From assembly GCA_019321725.1 (NCBI GenBank), contig CM033123.1:14930925-14994924 (forward strand): DNA of 64,000 nt, given 5' to 3'. Position 1 is the stretch's first letter. Each line of letters begins with the position of its first letter. The translations under genes and the position numbers were made by a program. Source of the stretch: Paulownia fortunei (Eukaryota; Streptophyta; Magnoliopsida; Lamiales; Paulowniaceae). The notes beneath the pieces are model-generated. The model ran no database searches, was not told the origin of the DNA, and worked only from the letters and a program-made list of their open reading frames with translations. Below, piece by piece: positions 1 to 12,127 of the stretch.

Positions 1-295
1 TAAAACCATTATTTAAAAATAATTATAGTTATATACTATTTTTTTAGAAAAAAATGTTCTTCAGTATAATCGAAGTTGGTCATGAATTCTGTTTTTCGGA
101 TCCGACAAAAAGATGTAATTTGTTATTGACACAAATTTTTGTGTATACTGTACCAAGAAAAAATTGTGTACATTGGTTATATTACACCCAAGCCAATAAT
201 ATTGGAAGTGAAGTATACTAAAGTACAAATATGCCAATAAAAATCTGTGTGTATATTTTGAAGTTGTATGTCTAAACTAATGTTAATGAAACAAT

Positions 296-1665
296 CTTAC
301 AGGGCATTTAAGTAAGCTTGGATAGACATTTGGTTCTTTAAATTAGCATGATTTGATTTTAACATATTAATTTTTTAAAATTGGCACATTTAATTTAATT
401 TTTGACAAAATTTAATTTTAACCGAAAATTACGAACATAGCATAATAAATCACCGAAATCTGCTGAAATAGATTATAAATTTGGGATTTCTACTATTTGG
501 ACAGAACATAAATTAAATAATAATTTATTTTATCTTTATTTTTTTTATTTTTGTAAAATTTCAAAAAAATAATTTTTTTATTTTTTTTCTGTTTCATCTC
601 CTTCCTTACCCACACTCACCACCACCCACTTACCACCACTATCCACTAACCTCTCCTCCTCCTTTACCTGAATCCACACCTCAAACCACCAACCTACCTC
701 TTCTTCTACCTAACCCACACTACAAACTACCATCCACATTCCACCAAACTACCTTTTCTTCTACCTAAATCTATACCACATCCACCTCTTCTTCCACCAA
801 ATTTCAAACCCCAAACCACCAACTTATCTCTTCTACCACCCAAATTGCACCCCAAATCACCACCCTATCTTCTCTTCTACCCAAATTCACTCCTAAAGTT
901 AAACCCTAAACCACTACACACAAATCCACACTCCAAACCACCACTCACCTCCACCACCTATCTGTTCTCCTCCTCTTTTTCTTCTAATAAAAATTAAAAT
1001 ATTTAAAATTAATTTTAAATTAAAAAGAAAAGAAAAGAAAAAATATAGTATAAAAACTAGTTTATGTAAGTTTTTCTTTATTTTATATTTTTGATATTTA
1101 ATAAATTATTTAATATATTATTTAAACTAATTTTTATTTTGTTTATTATTAAATTCAAATACCTTCTAACTTTCAAATATTAAAATTTCCTCATATTTTA
1201 ATTCTTTATTTTCTAATGTATTTATATTTTTAAAATTAAAAAAAATATTTGAAAATAATATGTAAATTATTTTGATTTTATTGAAATTTTACAAATTATT
1301 TTGAAGGTGGAGGAGAAAAAAAATGAAAAACAAATTTTTTGAAATTGTACAAGTGGAAGAAGACTAAATATTAAACAAATTATAATTTAATTTTTTCAGG
1401 TCCACTTGAAAATTCCACATATTTCGTTTATTTTCATCATTCGTCCACATAATTCCCACATCATGTAATTTTCCCTCCAAATCCAAAAATCTCAAATTAT
1501 AGTCCATGTCAGCAAATTTCGGTAGTCTTTTGTGTCATATCAGCAATTTTCGGCCAAAATTGAATTTTCTGATAAAAATCAAACTAAATGTGCCAATTTT
1601 AGAAAGTTAGCTTTCTATGCTATAATTTTAAAGTTGCAAACCCAAGTGGAGGTTGTGTCATGTAA
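296..1665. mobile_element. TIR/foldback-like element with long inverted arms and a CA-rich core
   Basis: The stretch around 345-490 and the reverse complement of about 1480-1620 align over roughly 130-150 bases. Both share AAATTGGCACATTTA, a CCGAAAATT block, and ACCGAAAT(C/T)TGCTGA. Weaker similarity continues outward to about 296 and 1665. The interior holds a G-poor, CCACC/CCAAA-rich low-complexity tract (about 590-985) and AT-rich DNA, with no transposase. Long inverted arms suit a Mutator-like non-autonomous or foldback element. I could not find a clear target-site duplication, so the ends are approximate. Confidence 0.5.
590..985. repeat. CA-rich, G-poor low-complexity tract
   Basis: About 400 bases dominated by degenerate ACC/CCA/CTTCTTC units with almost no G on the plus strand. 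It forms the core between the inverted arms of the surrounding element. No reading frame of note crosses it. It may be an old, degenerated tandem repeat; its function is unknown. Confidence 0.6.
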
Positions 1666-1669
1666 TAAA

Positions 1670-4485
1670 TTTCTGCCGAGTTCGAAGTCGATCTATAGGG
1701 AAGTTGTTTGAAAATTTCAGGATTATATTTCTAAAAAAAACGAGCTTTATGTAGTTAAGAATATTTAAAAAAGGTGAGGCATGCTATAACTAAAAAAAAT
1801 CAAAGTAATAAAAGTATTGAAAATTAGGGATCCACTCTTGAGTTTTGGATAGTGGAACGATTATTTATTTATTTATTTCCTTTTCTAATTGCCACTATTT
1901 AAATCTATACATAATGAAGGTTCCAATGAGAAGATATTATCAAATAGATCATGCATTAAGGCAATCAATATATTGTTTTACTATTTGAAAATTCTTTCTT
2001 AACGCTAACACTTATTTCAGGAATCAAGTATTTATGCATACTTTTATCCACAACAAATCAAGGTTTTACATTAGCGGTTAATATAGTAAAACCAAAAGAC
2101 TAGCTAAATGAACTCAAATATTTGTTGTGTCATTAGTGATACATAAATCAAGAATCATCACAAAATAAGTAGGGTTTAGATCAAAAAATAAAACAATAAT
2201 ACAACACACTTAAGCATTATCTACCATTATAACCGTTCATCTTTCTCCATCAAGAGGTTCACCTTTTTTTCTCAGCAAAATAAAATTGAAAACTACGTAA
2301 TGAAAGTAGAAAAGACTAAAAATAAAAGAAAAACTAGAAAATATATTTCTATTACTACTAGAAAACTTATCTTAAATAAAGATAATAATAAAATTTTCTT
2401 TTCCCCTCTATCCCCCCACTCTTACAAGCTTAACACATGACTTATTTATAATACTTGGAGTATTCTAGAGGCCAAACATGTAATGGAGGAGTTAAACAAT
2501 CAAGTCGTATGTTAGTTGTTAAGAGTTGGTAAGTTGTTACATTGAATCATTTAAATTTTCACCTACTCGATTGAATTAAATTTTCAGGGTGAATACAACC
2601 AGATTTTGATGATGGATAAAGAATAATAGTTGTAGATCTTTCTTTTTTGATATATTTACATGTGTCATTTGTCAAATTTAGCTGTAGGATGAGGAAGATA
2701 TGGTCAAATTACTGAATCATGTTCAAGAGTCATCCTTCAACACCAGCATCGTATTGCAGCATGTTTATTGATCATTTTAACATATTTGTTCACCATCTTA
2801 TCTTCAATAAACTTGTGTATCTACCTATTTTGTATAACATATCCATATTCAACCCAAAAGGAATTTTGATTTAAGAGATATGATCCAATTGGTAAAATAG
2901 GTCAGGACTCAGCTTAACTTTGATCTTAAATTTTTTGTGATCCATTTTGTATAGTCACTTGTAATCCAACTTCTTTGATCCTTACACTTTTGAGATCTAA
3001 AGTTTTCATGAACTTGTAGATAAATGACTTATCAATCTATAGAAGTCATGCCAGTTTCTCTAAAACCTACACAAAAGAAGATAAAACTTTTTAATCTCAT
3101 TTATTTTATGTTAATTTTCTATTTTATTCCTAATGATAATTTTAAAGTAAAATATAAATCCTAATTAATTGTAGACTTTTAAATATTCATCACACTCCAA
3201 CCAGCTTATTACTAGTTTGTAGTAATTATAGCATAATGAAATGCAATACAAATAAAAAAATATGATATGATGATCAAAATTTAAAAGAAACCTGTAAAAT
3301 AATCTAATAATCACAAACAATCATTTGTCAAAAATCACAAATGTTATCAAGAATTTTTTTAGAATTTCCAAAAGATATTGTGCGTGCGTGCACTAAACCA
3401 AGCTTTTATTCCATAAACCAAGATATATATAACTTTAAAATCAATTATGAAAAAGTTCAGCTCCATATCGTCATAGGTAACTGTTTGTTATTTAAGTTGG
3501 TAAGGTATTTAACTCATGATGTTGGAAAATAATTAAAACACTCAGAGAAATGGTTTGAATGATTTAGGACAAGCATTCAAACTAAAATTGAGCATAAGAT
3601 AGATAGTCACAAAAATTAAAATACCTAGTCTGTCATACCAAAATATGCCTTGAAATTTTATTGGTTAACCTGAAAACGAAATGGTGAATGTTGCTTTTGT
3701 TTCTTTTGTTTTTGCAACATGTCGCGTATGATAACAAAAGATTAAAAGAAGGATTTATAATTATACTCACATCACCAGATACAAAACAAAATATTTTAAT
3801 AGAAATAGATAACTACATAGGTTTACCCAATTCATTTCTCCATATGCAAGATCGACATAATTAAGCATCCCAAATTGCAATGAAACCAATTCAAATGATC
3901 AATTAGAGTTTAGAATGCTTGTTTTCTTAAAATGTCCACTTATTCACAAAAGATGTGTGAATATTAAAAAGTAAACACTTTAACATGGTCGAAATTTTTA
4001 GTTATATATATCGCAACCAATCTTTCCACAAGGCTTAAGATGTGCACAAAACTATATTTTTTTTTTAAGATAGATCCTTGGACACTAACAAAAAGAGGAT
4101 TGCAATTATATTTTGATAATTCACAAAATTTTAGTTAAAAACTTCACAAACATGCCATGTTATGCTAAAAACAATGGGGATATGTCTCAAAAGTGTCAAA
4201 AGACTACCCTTTACTTTGGTCATCCTTACTCAAGGTTTCAATGGACCTAAAAGAAAATACGCTTGAATATTTTTTTGTTCAAAAAAAAAACTAAAACAAC
4301 ACACATTGAACACACAAGACATGATATCAACTATCTCCTCCCCCAATCTAATCGAGATATTGTCCCTGATGTCAAAAGTAGATATAAAAGTAGAATTTAA
4401 AAAATGTCACCTGAAATGTGGCTTATAGAAAAAATAAAGCTGAAATAACACAAAACATACTATTAGTTGAAAGTATTAAGGATAA
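1670..4485. other. Gene-poor AT-rich DNA, nothing recognised
   Basis: I see no convincing coding sequence, RNA gene or bounded repeat here. The 63-codon frame at 3341-3532 has no recognisable family motif. Parts of 2640-3100 read on the minus strand weakly resemble retroelement polyprotein, but too poorly to call. Confidence 0.5.
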
Positions 4486-4489
4486 ATTT

Positions 4490-5140
4490 TGACGGGCTGA
4501 GAGTCAAATTCATTTTCCATTTTTGACCATCGTCCTTGTTGGACCAATCCACACAGGCTAAGGCTAGATCAAGTTCTGGCACATATGTTAGAAGTTGATC
4601 AATCAATTGCTCAGGTATTGGTGCAGAAATGAGGACTCATCTCACATAAGGTGAAATAAAACCTTTTCCACAACATGGTTTATAGCAAACCATCATAGAA
4701 ACCATTAATATTAAGAGTACCTATAGGTTTTTGGTGAATATTGAGTTGAGCCCAAGAAATAACTTGAAATAACTCCTCCAATGTACCAAAATTACTAGGT
4801 AAAGTGATGAATGCAGGCACATTGTTTAGAATGTTAGGCATTCTATTCCAAATATGTGACACTTTTAGCTCATGTCCGATGATTATACCTATGATATTTT
4901 GCATTGTTAAAGGTTTTGGGACAATTCCAAAAATCTGCCTCTTCCTACATGAGAAAAAGTAGCAACACTCCCTGTTAACCCCAAACTGTCTCCCATATAT
5001 ACTAAATGAATTTTTCTTTCTATTAACGTTCTACCAAGGTTATGGCCTACCTCTATAAATTCACCATTTTTTTCTTGGATTGGATCCACAAAAGACACAT
5101 ACAGTTGAACTTGTAAGTAGAAGAGACTTTCATTTTTTTT
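4490..5140 (-). pseudogene. LOG-type cytokinin riboside 5'-monophosphate phosphoribohydrolase pseudogene, apparently processed
   Basis: Intact LOG enzymes release active cytokinin base from its riboside monophosphate in the cytosol. Minus-strand translation gives a degenerate but ordered LOG protein: LGRTLIERKIHLVY then a damaged GDSLGLTGSVA (5140-4970), FGIVPKPLTMQNIIG, HELKVS, then AFITLPSNFGTLEELFQVIS and WAQLNIHQKPIGTLNINGFY (about 4904-4690), and finally EQLIDQLLTYVPELD near 4600. The family signature PGGxGTxxE reads PSNFGTLEE, so both PGG glycines are lost. Frames shift near 4945 and near 4680, and a stop follows. No intron interrupts the matching segments, although plant LOG genes normally have several, which suggests a reverse-transcribed copy. 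No poly(A) tail or flanking repeat was established. It is not expected to be functional. Confidence 0.75.
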
Positions 5141-6165
5141 AAAGTGAGTTATGCAAAAATGGAGTGAGAAGTTGCTATTTATTGAGGTGTGAATAGGAAT
5201 GCATTTATTGCATATTTTTTCTTTTGTCAAAAAGATTGAAAATAAGGGGACATAAAATTTAAATATCATCTACTTATATATGAATATATATGTAGTTGTG
5301 ATTATGCCTCACATCTTCCTCTGATTTTACGTCCAGTAGCAGGTTAAACACCCTCTATGGGTCGAGGATATGCTTTCCATCTAATTTTCTTATAAACTGA
5401 CAATCACAGTCTCTTAATGTCATATTTCTAAGACTGTAACACTCATATTCATCCCCAAAATGATTGCATAAATTAAGAATTACACGATATACTAATCCAT
5501 ATGAATGCATCTCAAGAGTTAATATGATGTTATCTAAAGACTCCTTACTCAGTCTATCTATAATGAATTGAATTTTATCTTCTTGATTTTTAAAAACCAT
5601 TACAAAGGACCAACACTTTATGTTGCAAGTCCATTGAGCACATTTGTGATAAACTTGTAATTATTTCACCCTTCATTTTTTTGAATATGTGTTTTTACCA
5701 AAACCAAACATGTATCTAGTAAACAAGTTTGAAGACTTGTATGAAAACTCACATGCTACTATTATCTTTGCTTCAATTATCCATCGTATGTCTTTTGGGA
5801 TACCCTTGTGCATAAGCATCCTTAATCTTTCAATCCTGATTTTATAGATTTTGAAACTTACATTTTTATGAAGAAAAGGAAATTACTTCTTGAGAGTTAG
5901 AAGAATGTCGTCTATTTTGAAAATAACAAGAAAAAAAATGCAAAAAATAAAGAAACTTTGTATAAAGATTCTAATTGTTTGGAAAACTGATAAGCCTGAC
6001 TTTAATAGCCACGGAGTACTGTTATCCACCACTTAACCGGAAAAAAAAAAAGAAAGCCTACAAAATAAATAAATTTAGAGAAAATAAGTATATGTACACA
6101 CACACACACACACACACTAATCATAACAAGGGTTAGAAAGAAAAAAAAAATCCTCTTGTAAAAAT
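5141..6165. other. Intergenic DNA with an (AC)n microsatellite
   Basis: No recognised gene. An 81-codon minus-strand frame (5355-5600) has no family motif I know and I do not call it. A pure (AC)11 microsatellite lies at 6096-6117. Confidence 0.5.
6096..6117. repeat. (AC)11 microsatellite
   Basis: Uninterrupted AC dinucleotide run of 22 bases in otherwise AT-rich DNA. It is a likely polymorphic marker. Confidence 0.95.
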
Positions 6166-6169
6166 TAAT

Positions 6170-7560
6170 TTTCTAGAAATGGTTTGAGTTTTTGTCCATT
6201 TACTTTGAATATATTACCATTTTTAGGATTTTTAATATCGATCGCCCCATAAGGATATATCTATTTTACAATAAAAGGATAATTTTACCTTGATTTCAAT
6301 TTTCCAAAAACAAATGCAATAAAGAATTATAAAACAAAACCTTTTGACCAATCTCAAATATTGTTTTTTGAAATTTTATTATCATAAAAATCTTTGATTC
6401 TTGCTTTTTGAATTTTTGAATTCTTATGTGTAGCATTTCTCAATTTCTAAAGTTAATTGATTTGTAATTTGCACAATTTTGAAGATTCATCAAGGTTGAA
6501 GTTAAACATTTTGATTGCTTAATAAACTTTATATTCAAGTTCAACAGGTAAATGACAAGGTTGTCCATAACTATCCTGTAAGGAGACATGTCTAATGATG
6601 TTTTGAAAGCAGTTTAATATGCCCAAAGTATATCAGTAAATCTAAAAGAACAATATTTATGATTTGGGTTAACAGTTTTTTTCAAAATTTATTTTATCTC
6701 TCTATTTACAAATTCAACTTGTCCATTTGTGTGAAGGTGATAATGGGTTGCAACTTCATGTATGATTTCATATTTCCTTATTAAAGTTTCAAAAACTTTG
6801 TTACAAAAATTGGTTCCCCCATTACTGATAATGGATCGAAGAATTCCAAATCGACTTAAAATATTTTTTTTCAAAACTTTTATCATTATTTTGTGATCAT
6901 TGTTTAGACAGGAAATTGCCTCTATCTATTTTGAGATATAATCTATCGTGACCAATATGTAAACAAAGTCAAATGATAATGGAAATGGTCATTTGAAGTC
7001 AACACCTCAACAATCAAAGATTTCAATCACAAAGATAGGATGTAGGGGCATCATGTTTCACTTTGAAATGGACCCTAATTTTTGATAATTTTCACAACTT
7101 TTGCAGAAAATGTAAGTGTATTTAGAAAGAGTTGGCTAATAAAATCTACATTGCAAGATCTTTGCAGTGTTTTTCTTCATAAAAAAATAACCACAACATA
7201 CTTCTAAATGTCAAAATTTAACAATATTACCTATTTTATTGTTAGGCATGTATCTTCAAAAGATTTGATCCAGATAATATTTGAATAAGTATGGATCATC
7301 CCAATAAAAAAATTTCACCTCAGTCAAAAATATTTTTTGTTTTGAGAGTTCCAATACAATAGCATCTTTCATGTCACAAGAAAATTAACAATATCTGCAA
7401 ACCAAGGTAAAATAGAAATATTAAATAGTTGTTCATCGAGAAAAGTATCATCAATGGGTGTACTTTGAAATGAGTCATTACAAACAAGTCTCTATAAATG
7501 ATTAACCACATTATTCTTTGCTTATTTCTTATCTCGAATTGCAATGTTAAATTCTTTGAA
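6170..7560 (-). pseudogene. Ty3/gypsy pol remnant (RNase H end, integrase), Athila/Tat type
   Basis: On the minus strand a collinear but broken polyprotein reads 3'-ward. Around 7500-7390 lies the RNase H/linker end (DDTFLDEQLFNISILPWFAD). At 7300-7080 is the integrase zinc-binding region (WDDPYLFKYYLDQIF, AKILQCRFY, CKSCENYQKLGSIS). At 6886-6689 is the integrase core (SRFGILRSIISNGGTNFCNK, GQVEFVNREIK). At 6560-6170 is the C-terminal tail ([29 protein letters not shown]). Several stops and frameshifts make it dead. Gag, protease and most of reverse transcriptase are missing. It lies just left of a gypsy LTR element of the same general lineage, but beyond that element's LTR, so it probably comes from a separate insertion. 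Confidence 0.85.
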
Positions 7561-7837
7561 ATAAGAGCATCTACCTAACAAGTCTAGGTAATGAGAGAGA
7601 TGAGGAATAAAAAAGGAGCAAAGCGAAAACGTACCTAACTGGTCTTGATGATGCTGAGAAAAAATAAGTTTAGGTTAAAGGTTCGTCGGAGATTCCAAGA
7701 GGTTGCCTGAAAATGGTTAGCATAATAGCTTACGGGATAAATGTGATGCCAAAGTATGTGAATGAAGACCCTATTCTCCTTTTGTAGATAAAAAGGGCAT
7801 GAAAGATAAAGAGGCATGATCCGAGCTCAGCAGATCT

Positions 7838-9439
7838 TGTTGCGAAATTTAGTGAACACAAGTGCATGTTATCATTTATAAGTAATAAAGTGATGAATAA
7901 GTATCGTTCCCACAAGAATTGTTGAATTATTAAATACCGAAATTATGTTAACTCTAATTTTATTTGAATAAATGCAAGAATATGTTGATAACTACGAACT
8001 AAATCCAATTAAACTAAACTAATAATAAAAAATATTTAAAAATAAAATTCAATAACTTAAAATCCTAGGGTTACGATATCACCATAATTAGTGCGAATTG
8101 AATAATTTATCTCATCAATCTCAATTTATTTTCTAAATGATAGTCGAAAATTCCTAAATTATTCATTAGCCTCTCCCAAGGTCTAACGAAAATATCATCA
8201 ATATCTAATTTACTATATTCCTATATGAATTACAATAATCAACAATTCATTAGGTTTTTTAGATCTCTAACAAGACTACACAAACCATACAAGTATATTT
8301 CTATCTTATATGCAATTTATAATTTTTTACACATAGAACTATCCACATATATCACCTCCCAGGTCAATATAATTAACAATTCATTCAATTAGTGACCAAA
8401 TAATTGAAAGCATTAAGAACCATGTAAAAAACTCAACTTGAAAAATAAATCAATAATTGAATTGATACAAGTATTCAAAACATGTTAATTAGATTACATC
8501 ACAATCCTAGAAAAGAAAGAAAGAGGAAAAAAAAAAAAAAAACTTGGAAGAGGATGAATTTATTACCTTGTTGATGTCTTCTTCATAAACCATGGAAGAA
8601 ATCTCTCATCCTCTTCTTATCTTAGTTCTCCCCTCCTTCTTATTTCTTAGCTTGTTCTCTCTTCTTTCCCTAACTCTCTATCTGATTTTTTCTCTTGTAG
8701 TCTTTTTAAATCCTTAAAATTAGATCTGAGATGCCCTAAAGAGGGCAACAAATCTATTTTGACCCTACTTTTTCGCTTTTGCAGTGCTTAGGCGCTGACT
8801 GGTGGTGCCTAGGTGCCATTTTCTCTATTTTGATGTCTAATCACCCTGTTTTGGCACCTAACACCGTGCTCTCTATTTTGTTTAGCGCCTAGGCGCCATT
8901 GCTGTAGTTTTTTCCTCCTTCGTTTTAGTGGTTTGAAGTATTTAGCTTTTTCAACTAGTTGTTGACCTCTTTGTTGGATGAATTGGCTTTTGGTATCTTT
9001 TACCAAACATACTTTAATCAACTCAATATGAAATCTGTGGAAAGAGTTATTCCTACAACACCAAGATATGTCATTCCAAAAAGTTACAGTCAAGTGCCCA
9101 CATTTTAACCTAATATTTCTCATTGAATTAGAAAGAACTGTATTTTGTGATGAATATAGAAGCTATAGATCTATCTTTAGTTTTTCAATGGTTCAAGAAT
9201 CAAGTCAAAATGATATTTGAGCAAAGAGTTATAATTGAAATACAAACACTGCCTACAATAGCACTATAAAATAGATTATTCTAAAATTTAACCAAGTTTT
9301 ATGTTTCTTTCCATTCTCTTCTCCTTTTGTCATTACATACAATATTAAATTAAATGCATAAAAAGTATCATAAATACTTGAAAATAAATCAAATGTTGAT
9401 TAAAGGTATACGAATTATTGGTATAAAACCAACTAAACA
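7838..9439 (-). repeat. 3' LTR (long form, 1.6 kb)
   Basis: Full-length LTR starting TGTTGCGAAATTTAG and ending AAACCAACTAAACA on the plus strand. Its two ends (7838-8100 and about 9000-9439) match the partner LTR at 12128-12803. The central part, about 900 bases, is absent there, so the partner carries an internal deletion. The middle includes a GCGCCTAGGCGCCA-like GC-richer stretch near 8790-8900. Confidence 0.8.
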
Positions 9440-9456
9440 AATACCCCCAAACCTAG
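9440..9456 (-). other. Polypurine tract of the Athila/Tat-like element
   Basis: The minus strand reads AGGTTTGGGGGTATT directly before the 3' LTR. A purine run at this place is the plus-strand primer of LTR retrotransposons, and it fixes the element's orientation as minus. Confidence 0.7.
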
Positions 9457-11449
9457 ACATTTGTTTGTTCCCAAGCAAAAGAAAGACGTAAAACAAGTAA
9501 AATATCAAGTGATAATCAAACCTACTAACCAAATGGGCCTCAAGAACTGTTGTGAGTTTATAACTCAATAAAATTTCATAATATCATCAAAATACACGAT
9601 TTCAACTCATGTGTCAAATTCAACCACCTTTAAATCCTTTAAGTGTGTATGTGTGCCTAGCCTATTACACCTAATATTTTTCTACTTCGATTGGTTTATA
9701 CAAACTCACAACAAAATTATTGATCTCTTATTTATGTGTTTTAAAATTCTATAGGCTTGTTTTTTATATCACTCTCCACTAATACAGATTAACACAACAT
9801 GAATGATTAGTAGGAGTTTGGAAGCTTGTAGCATGTGGCTAAAGTAATTCTAAGATAAAAGATAATATAGTAGCTCAAATTACTCATAACACATAACTAT
9901 TCTAGACCTTGTCGATGAGCACCACCACATCCATCTCATACCTTCACGAAACTTTTATTTTAGATTTTTCACCACCACTTTCTTCATTAAACTCCATTTT
10001 TTTCATATATACATTTTTTGAAATGCTACACCCCAAACTTATTTATTTTTATGAACATTGGGTGTTACACTCTTTTCTCATATTGTTTTTATAATTTTTT
10101 TTTACAAATCACCACCTTTTTTTCTCAAACCACTTTCAATAGTCAAAATGATGTTATTAGAATAGTCATAAGTTGAATGTGGGGTAATTTGTAAGATAAC
10201 TAGTTTATTTTAATTTTTGGTTGAGGTTAATTTGTAAGATGACAAAGAAAATGGCTTAATAGGCTCAATAGAGGACATTAGAGATTATACATTATAAATA
10301 GGATGACTTGAAAGGTTCAAACAATCCAAAAATAGCCTAAATCACTTTCTTAATGTAATGTAGCCTAGGATTCGCATCGAGTGACAATCAAACAAGTTCT
10401 AAAATTATATGAGATCGCAAAAAAAGTATCGAGTTCACATAAACTTTTTATAAGCAAGCAGAAAATTGAGAAGTTCAAGGCTATGTGCTCAATATGTCAA
10501 AAGATTACAAGAAAGATAAAAATTGTCACAAAAGTTAAGCACATATATAAACACAAAATTCATCAACTTCCAACTGATAAAGGATCAACAAGAGGTATCA
10601 ATACAAAATATCAAGCTTATTTCAAATATTATGAAGGATAATATGGACATCTCATCACACAAGCATCAATTGAAGGATTAAGAGTTAAGAAATTGCTCAT
10701 TAAAGCATTCTATGGTGGAAAATAAAGGTGAATTTGAGGATGTTGATAAATCTATTATCCATATAGATTTCATCATCTCTGACATTAAAAAGGATATAAA
10801 CATCTCTTTCATATAAGGACAACTATTATTTGTCATCGGGCATGCACTCAACAATGTAAAAAAGACACTTGATCCTATATCGGATTATGCTCAATATGCT
10901 TATCTCTGGAGATCACCTACACTTTTGGAGCATACAAATGCATGGTATGAGAAACACTTATTTTTAGACCCAGTTGAGCAAAGAAGAAATTCGGCTAAAA
11001 AATATAAATCAAGAGCTTCTTGGGAGGCAACCCTAGTGATTTATATTTTTTTTTCATTTTATTATTTAGTTGTTTAATATTCATTTTTTAGTTTGATAGA
11101 TTTTTGTTTGTTTTTATTTCAGAATCCAACTCAAGGTTGAAAGAGGATTTGTAAAATAAGGAATGATATGCCACCAACTAATGAATACACATTCATCAAT
11201 GTTCTTAAAGAGGATGATCATGAAGTTGAAGAGAACTAACACTACCCTCATTCAGGAAAGTCTACTATGCCTTATCTTGTTTTATTTAACATTAAAAATA
11301 ATATTAGTTCTAAGTTTGGGGATGGATGTGTGTGGTTCATTTGCTCTTGTTTGTTTATAGCTTTTTTCAATTCACAAAATAGTTTCAATCTCTTCATCAC
11401 TTAGCAAACTAACATCACAATGTTCTTGAGCCCTAGCTTCTTCAAGACT

Positions 11450-11970
11450 AAAATTTTTCTGTTGTGATAGATTACTAGGTTCAGTTGATAACAAGATTTG
11501 ATCAGTAGTTCATTCGAATTGAGCTAATGCTTCTTCGAGGCTTTGTTTTTTTTTTCTAATGGTGGGTAACTAGGTGCATGCCACTTTACATTCTCATCAT
11601 TTCTCCATGAAGCATTAGAATGATTTAGCCATTCCTGATTATAAGTGTTGGAGAGAGGACAATTTTGCAACTAGTTGTAATTCTACTAATATTCAGAATG
11701 CTCGGCTTATGGTAGTGCAAATTGATTACTCTTTTGGTATTGTATTCTTGCATGAAATCTATCATATGACTCACATACCTTGAATGGTGAATGAATAGTA
11801 TTTGCTGCAATAAATTTCTCCACCTATTTAGAAAGGATTCCAACCTGAGTCGCATTAATGATATTATCTCGATTTATCTTAAAGGCTTGAGTTAAAGCTT
11901 GATTTGTCATATCATATTCACTTGGCCAATAGTATGAATTATATGTCATCTCATTTACCATTTTCTGCTC
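11450..11970 (-). pseudogene. Gag remnant of the Athila/Tat-like element
   Basis: Minus-strand translation shows pieces typical of the C-terminal part of Athila-lineage gag: SNTYNQEWLNHSNASW (compare the family's YNPGWRNHPNFSW) and a following SLEEALAQFE. Upstream frames give MVNEMTYNSYYWPSEYD and KVCESYDRFHARIQYQ. Stop codons occur inside, so no protein is expected. The position just downstream of the primer binding site fits gag. Confidence 0.6.
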
Positions 11971-12101
11971 ATATCACACACAAAAAAAAACACATGCGAT
12001 GATAAAGAAGGACACACTCAAACAATAAAAGAAAAATAAAAATAAGAAAAAAATCAAATTAAAATCAGAGTTACTTGATATTGATATTAATAAAAACAAA
12101 C

Positions 12102-12121
12102 AATCCCCAGCAACAGTGCCA
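12102..12121 (-). other. Primer binding site, tRNA-Asp type
   Basis: The plus strand AATCCCCAGCAACAGTGCCA is close to the 3' end of plant tRNA-Asp (ATCCCCGGCAACGGCGCCA), three G-to-A or C-to-T changes away. It lies seven bases from the LTR edge. The tRNA-Asp primer is characteristic of Athila/Tat gypsy elements. Confidence 0.75.
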
Positions 12122-12127
12122 AAAACT

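Noticed and set aside
4680..5269. Two minus-strand frames as separate small proteins
   Set aside because: They are consecutive pieces of one LOG pseudogene separated by a frameshift.
5355..5600. Minus-strand 81-codon frame near the LOG pseudogene
   Set aside because: Reads plausibly but matches no family I know, and has no promoter or exon context.
10381..10641. Plus-strand 86-codon Lys-rich frame
   Set aside because: It lies inside the minus-strand gypsy element, has no recognisable domain, and its lysine richness reflects AT bias.
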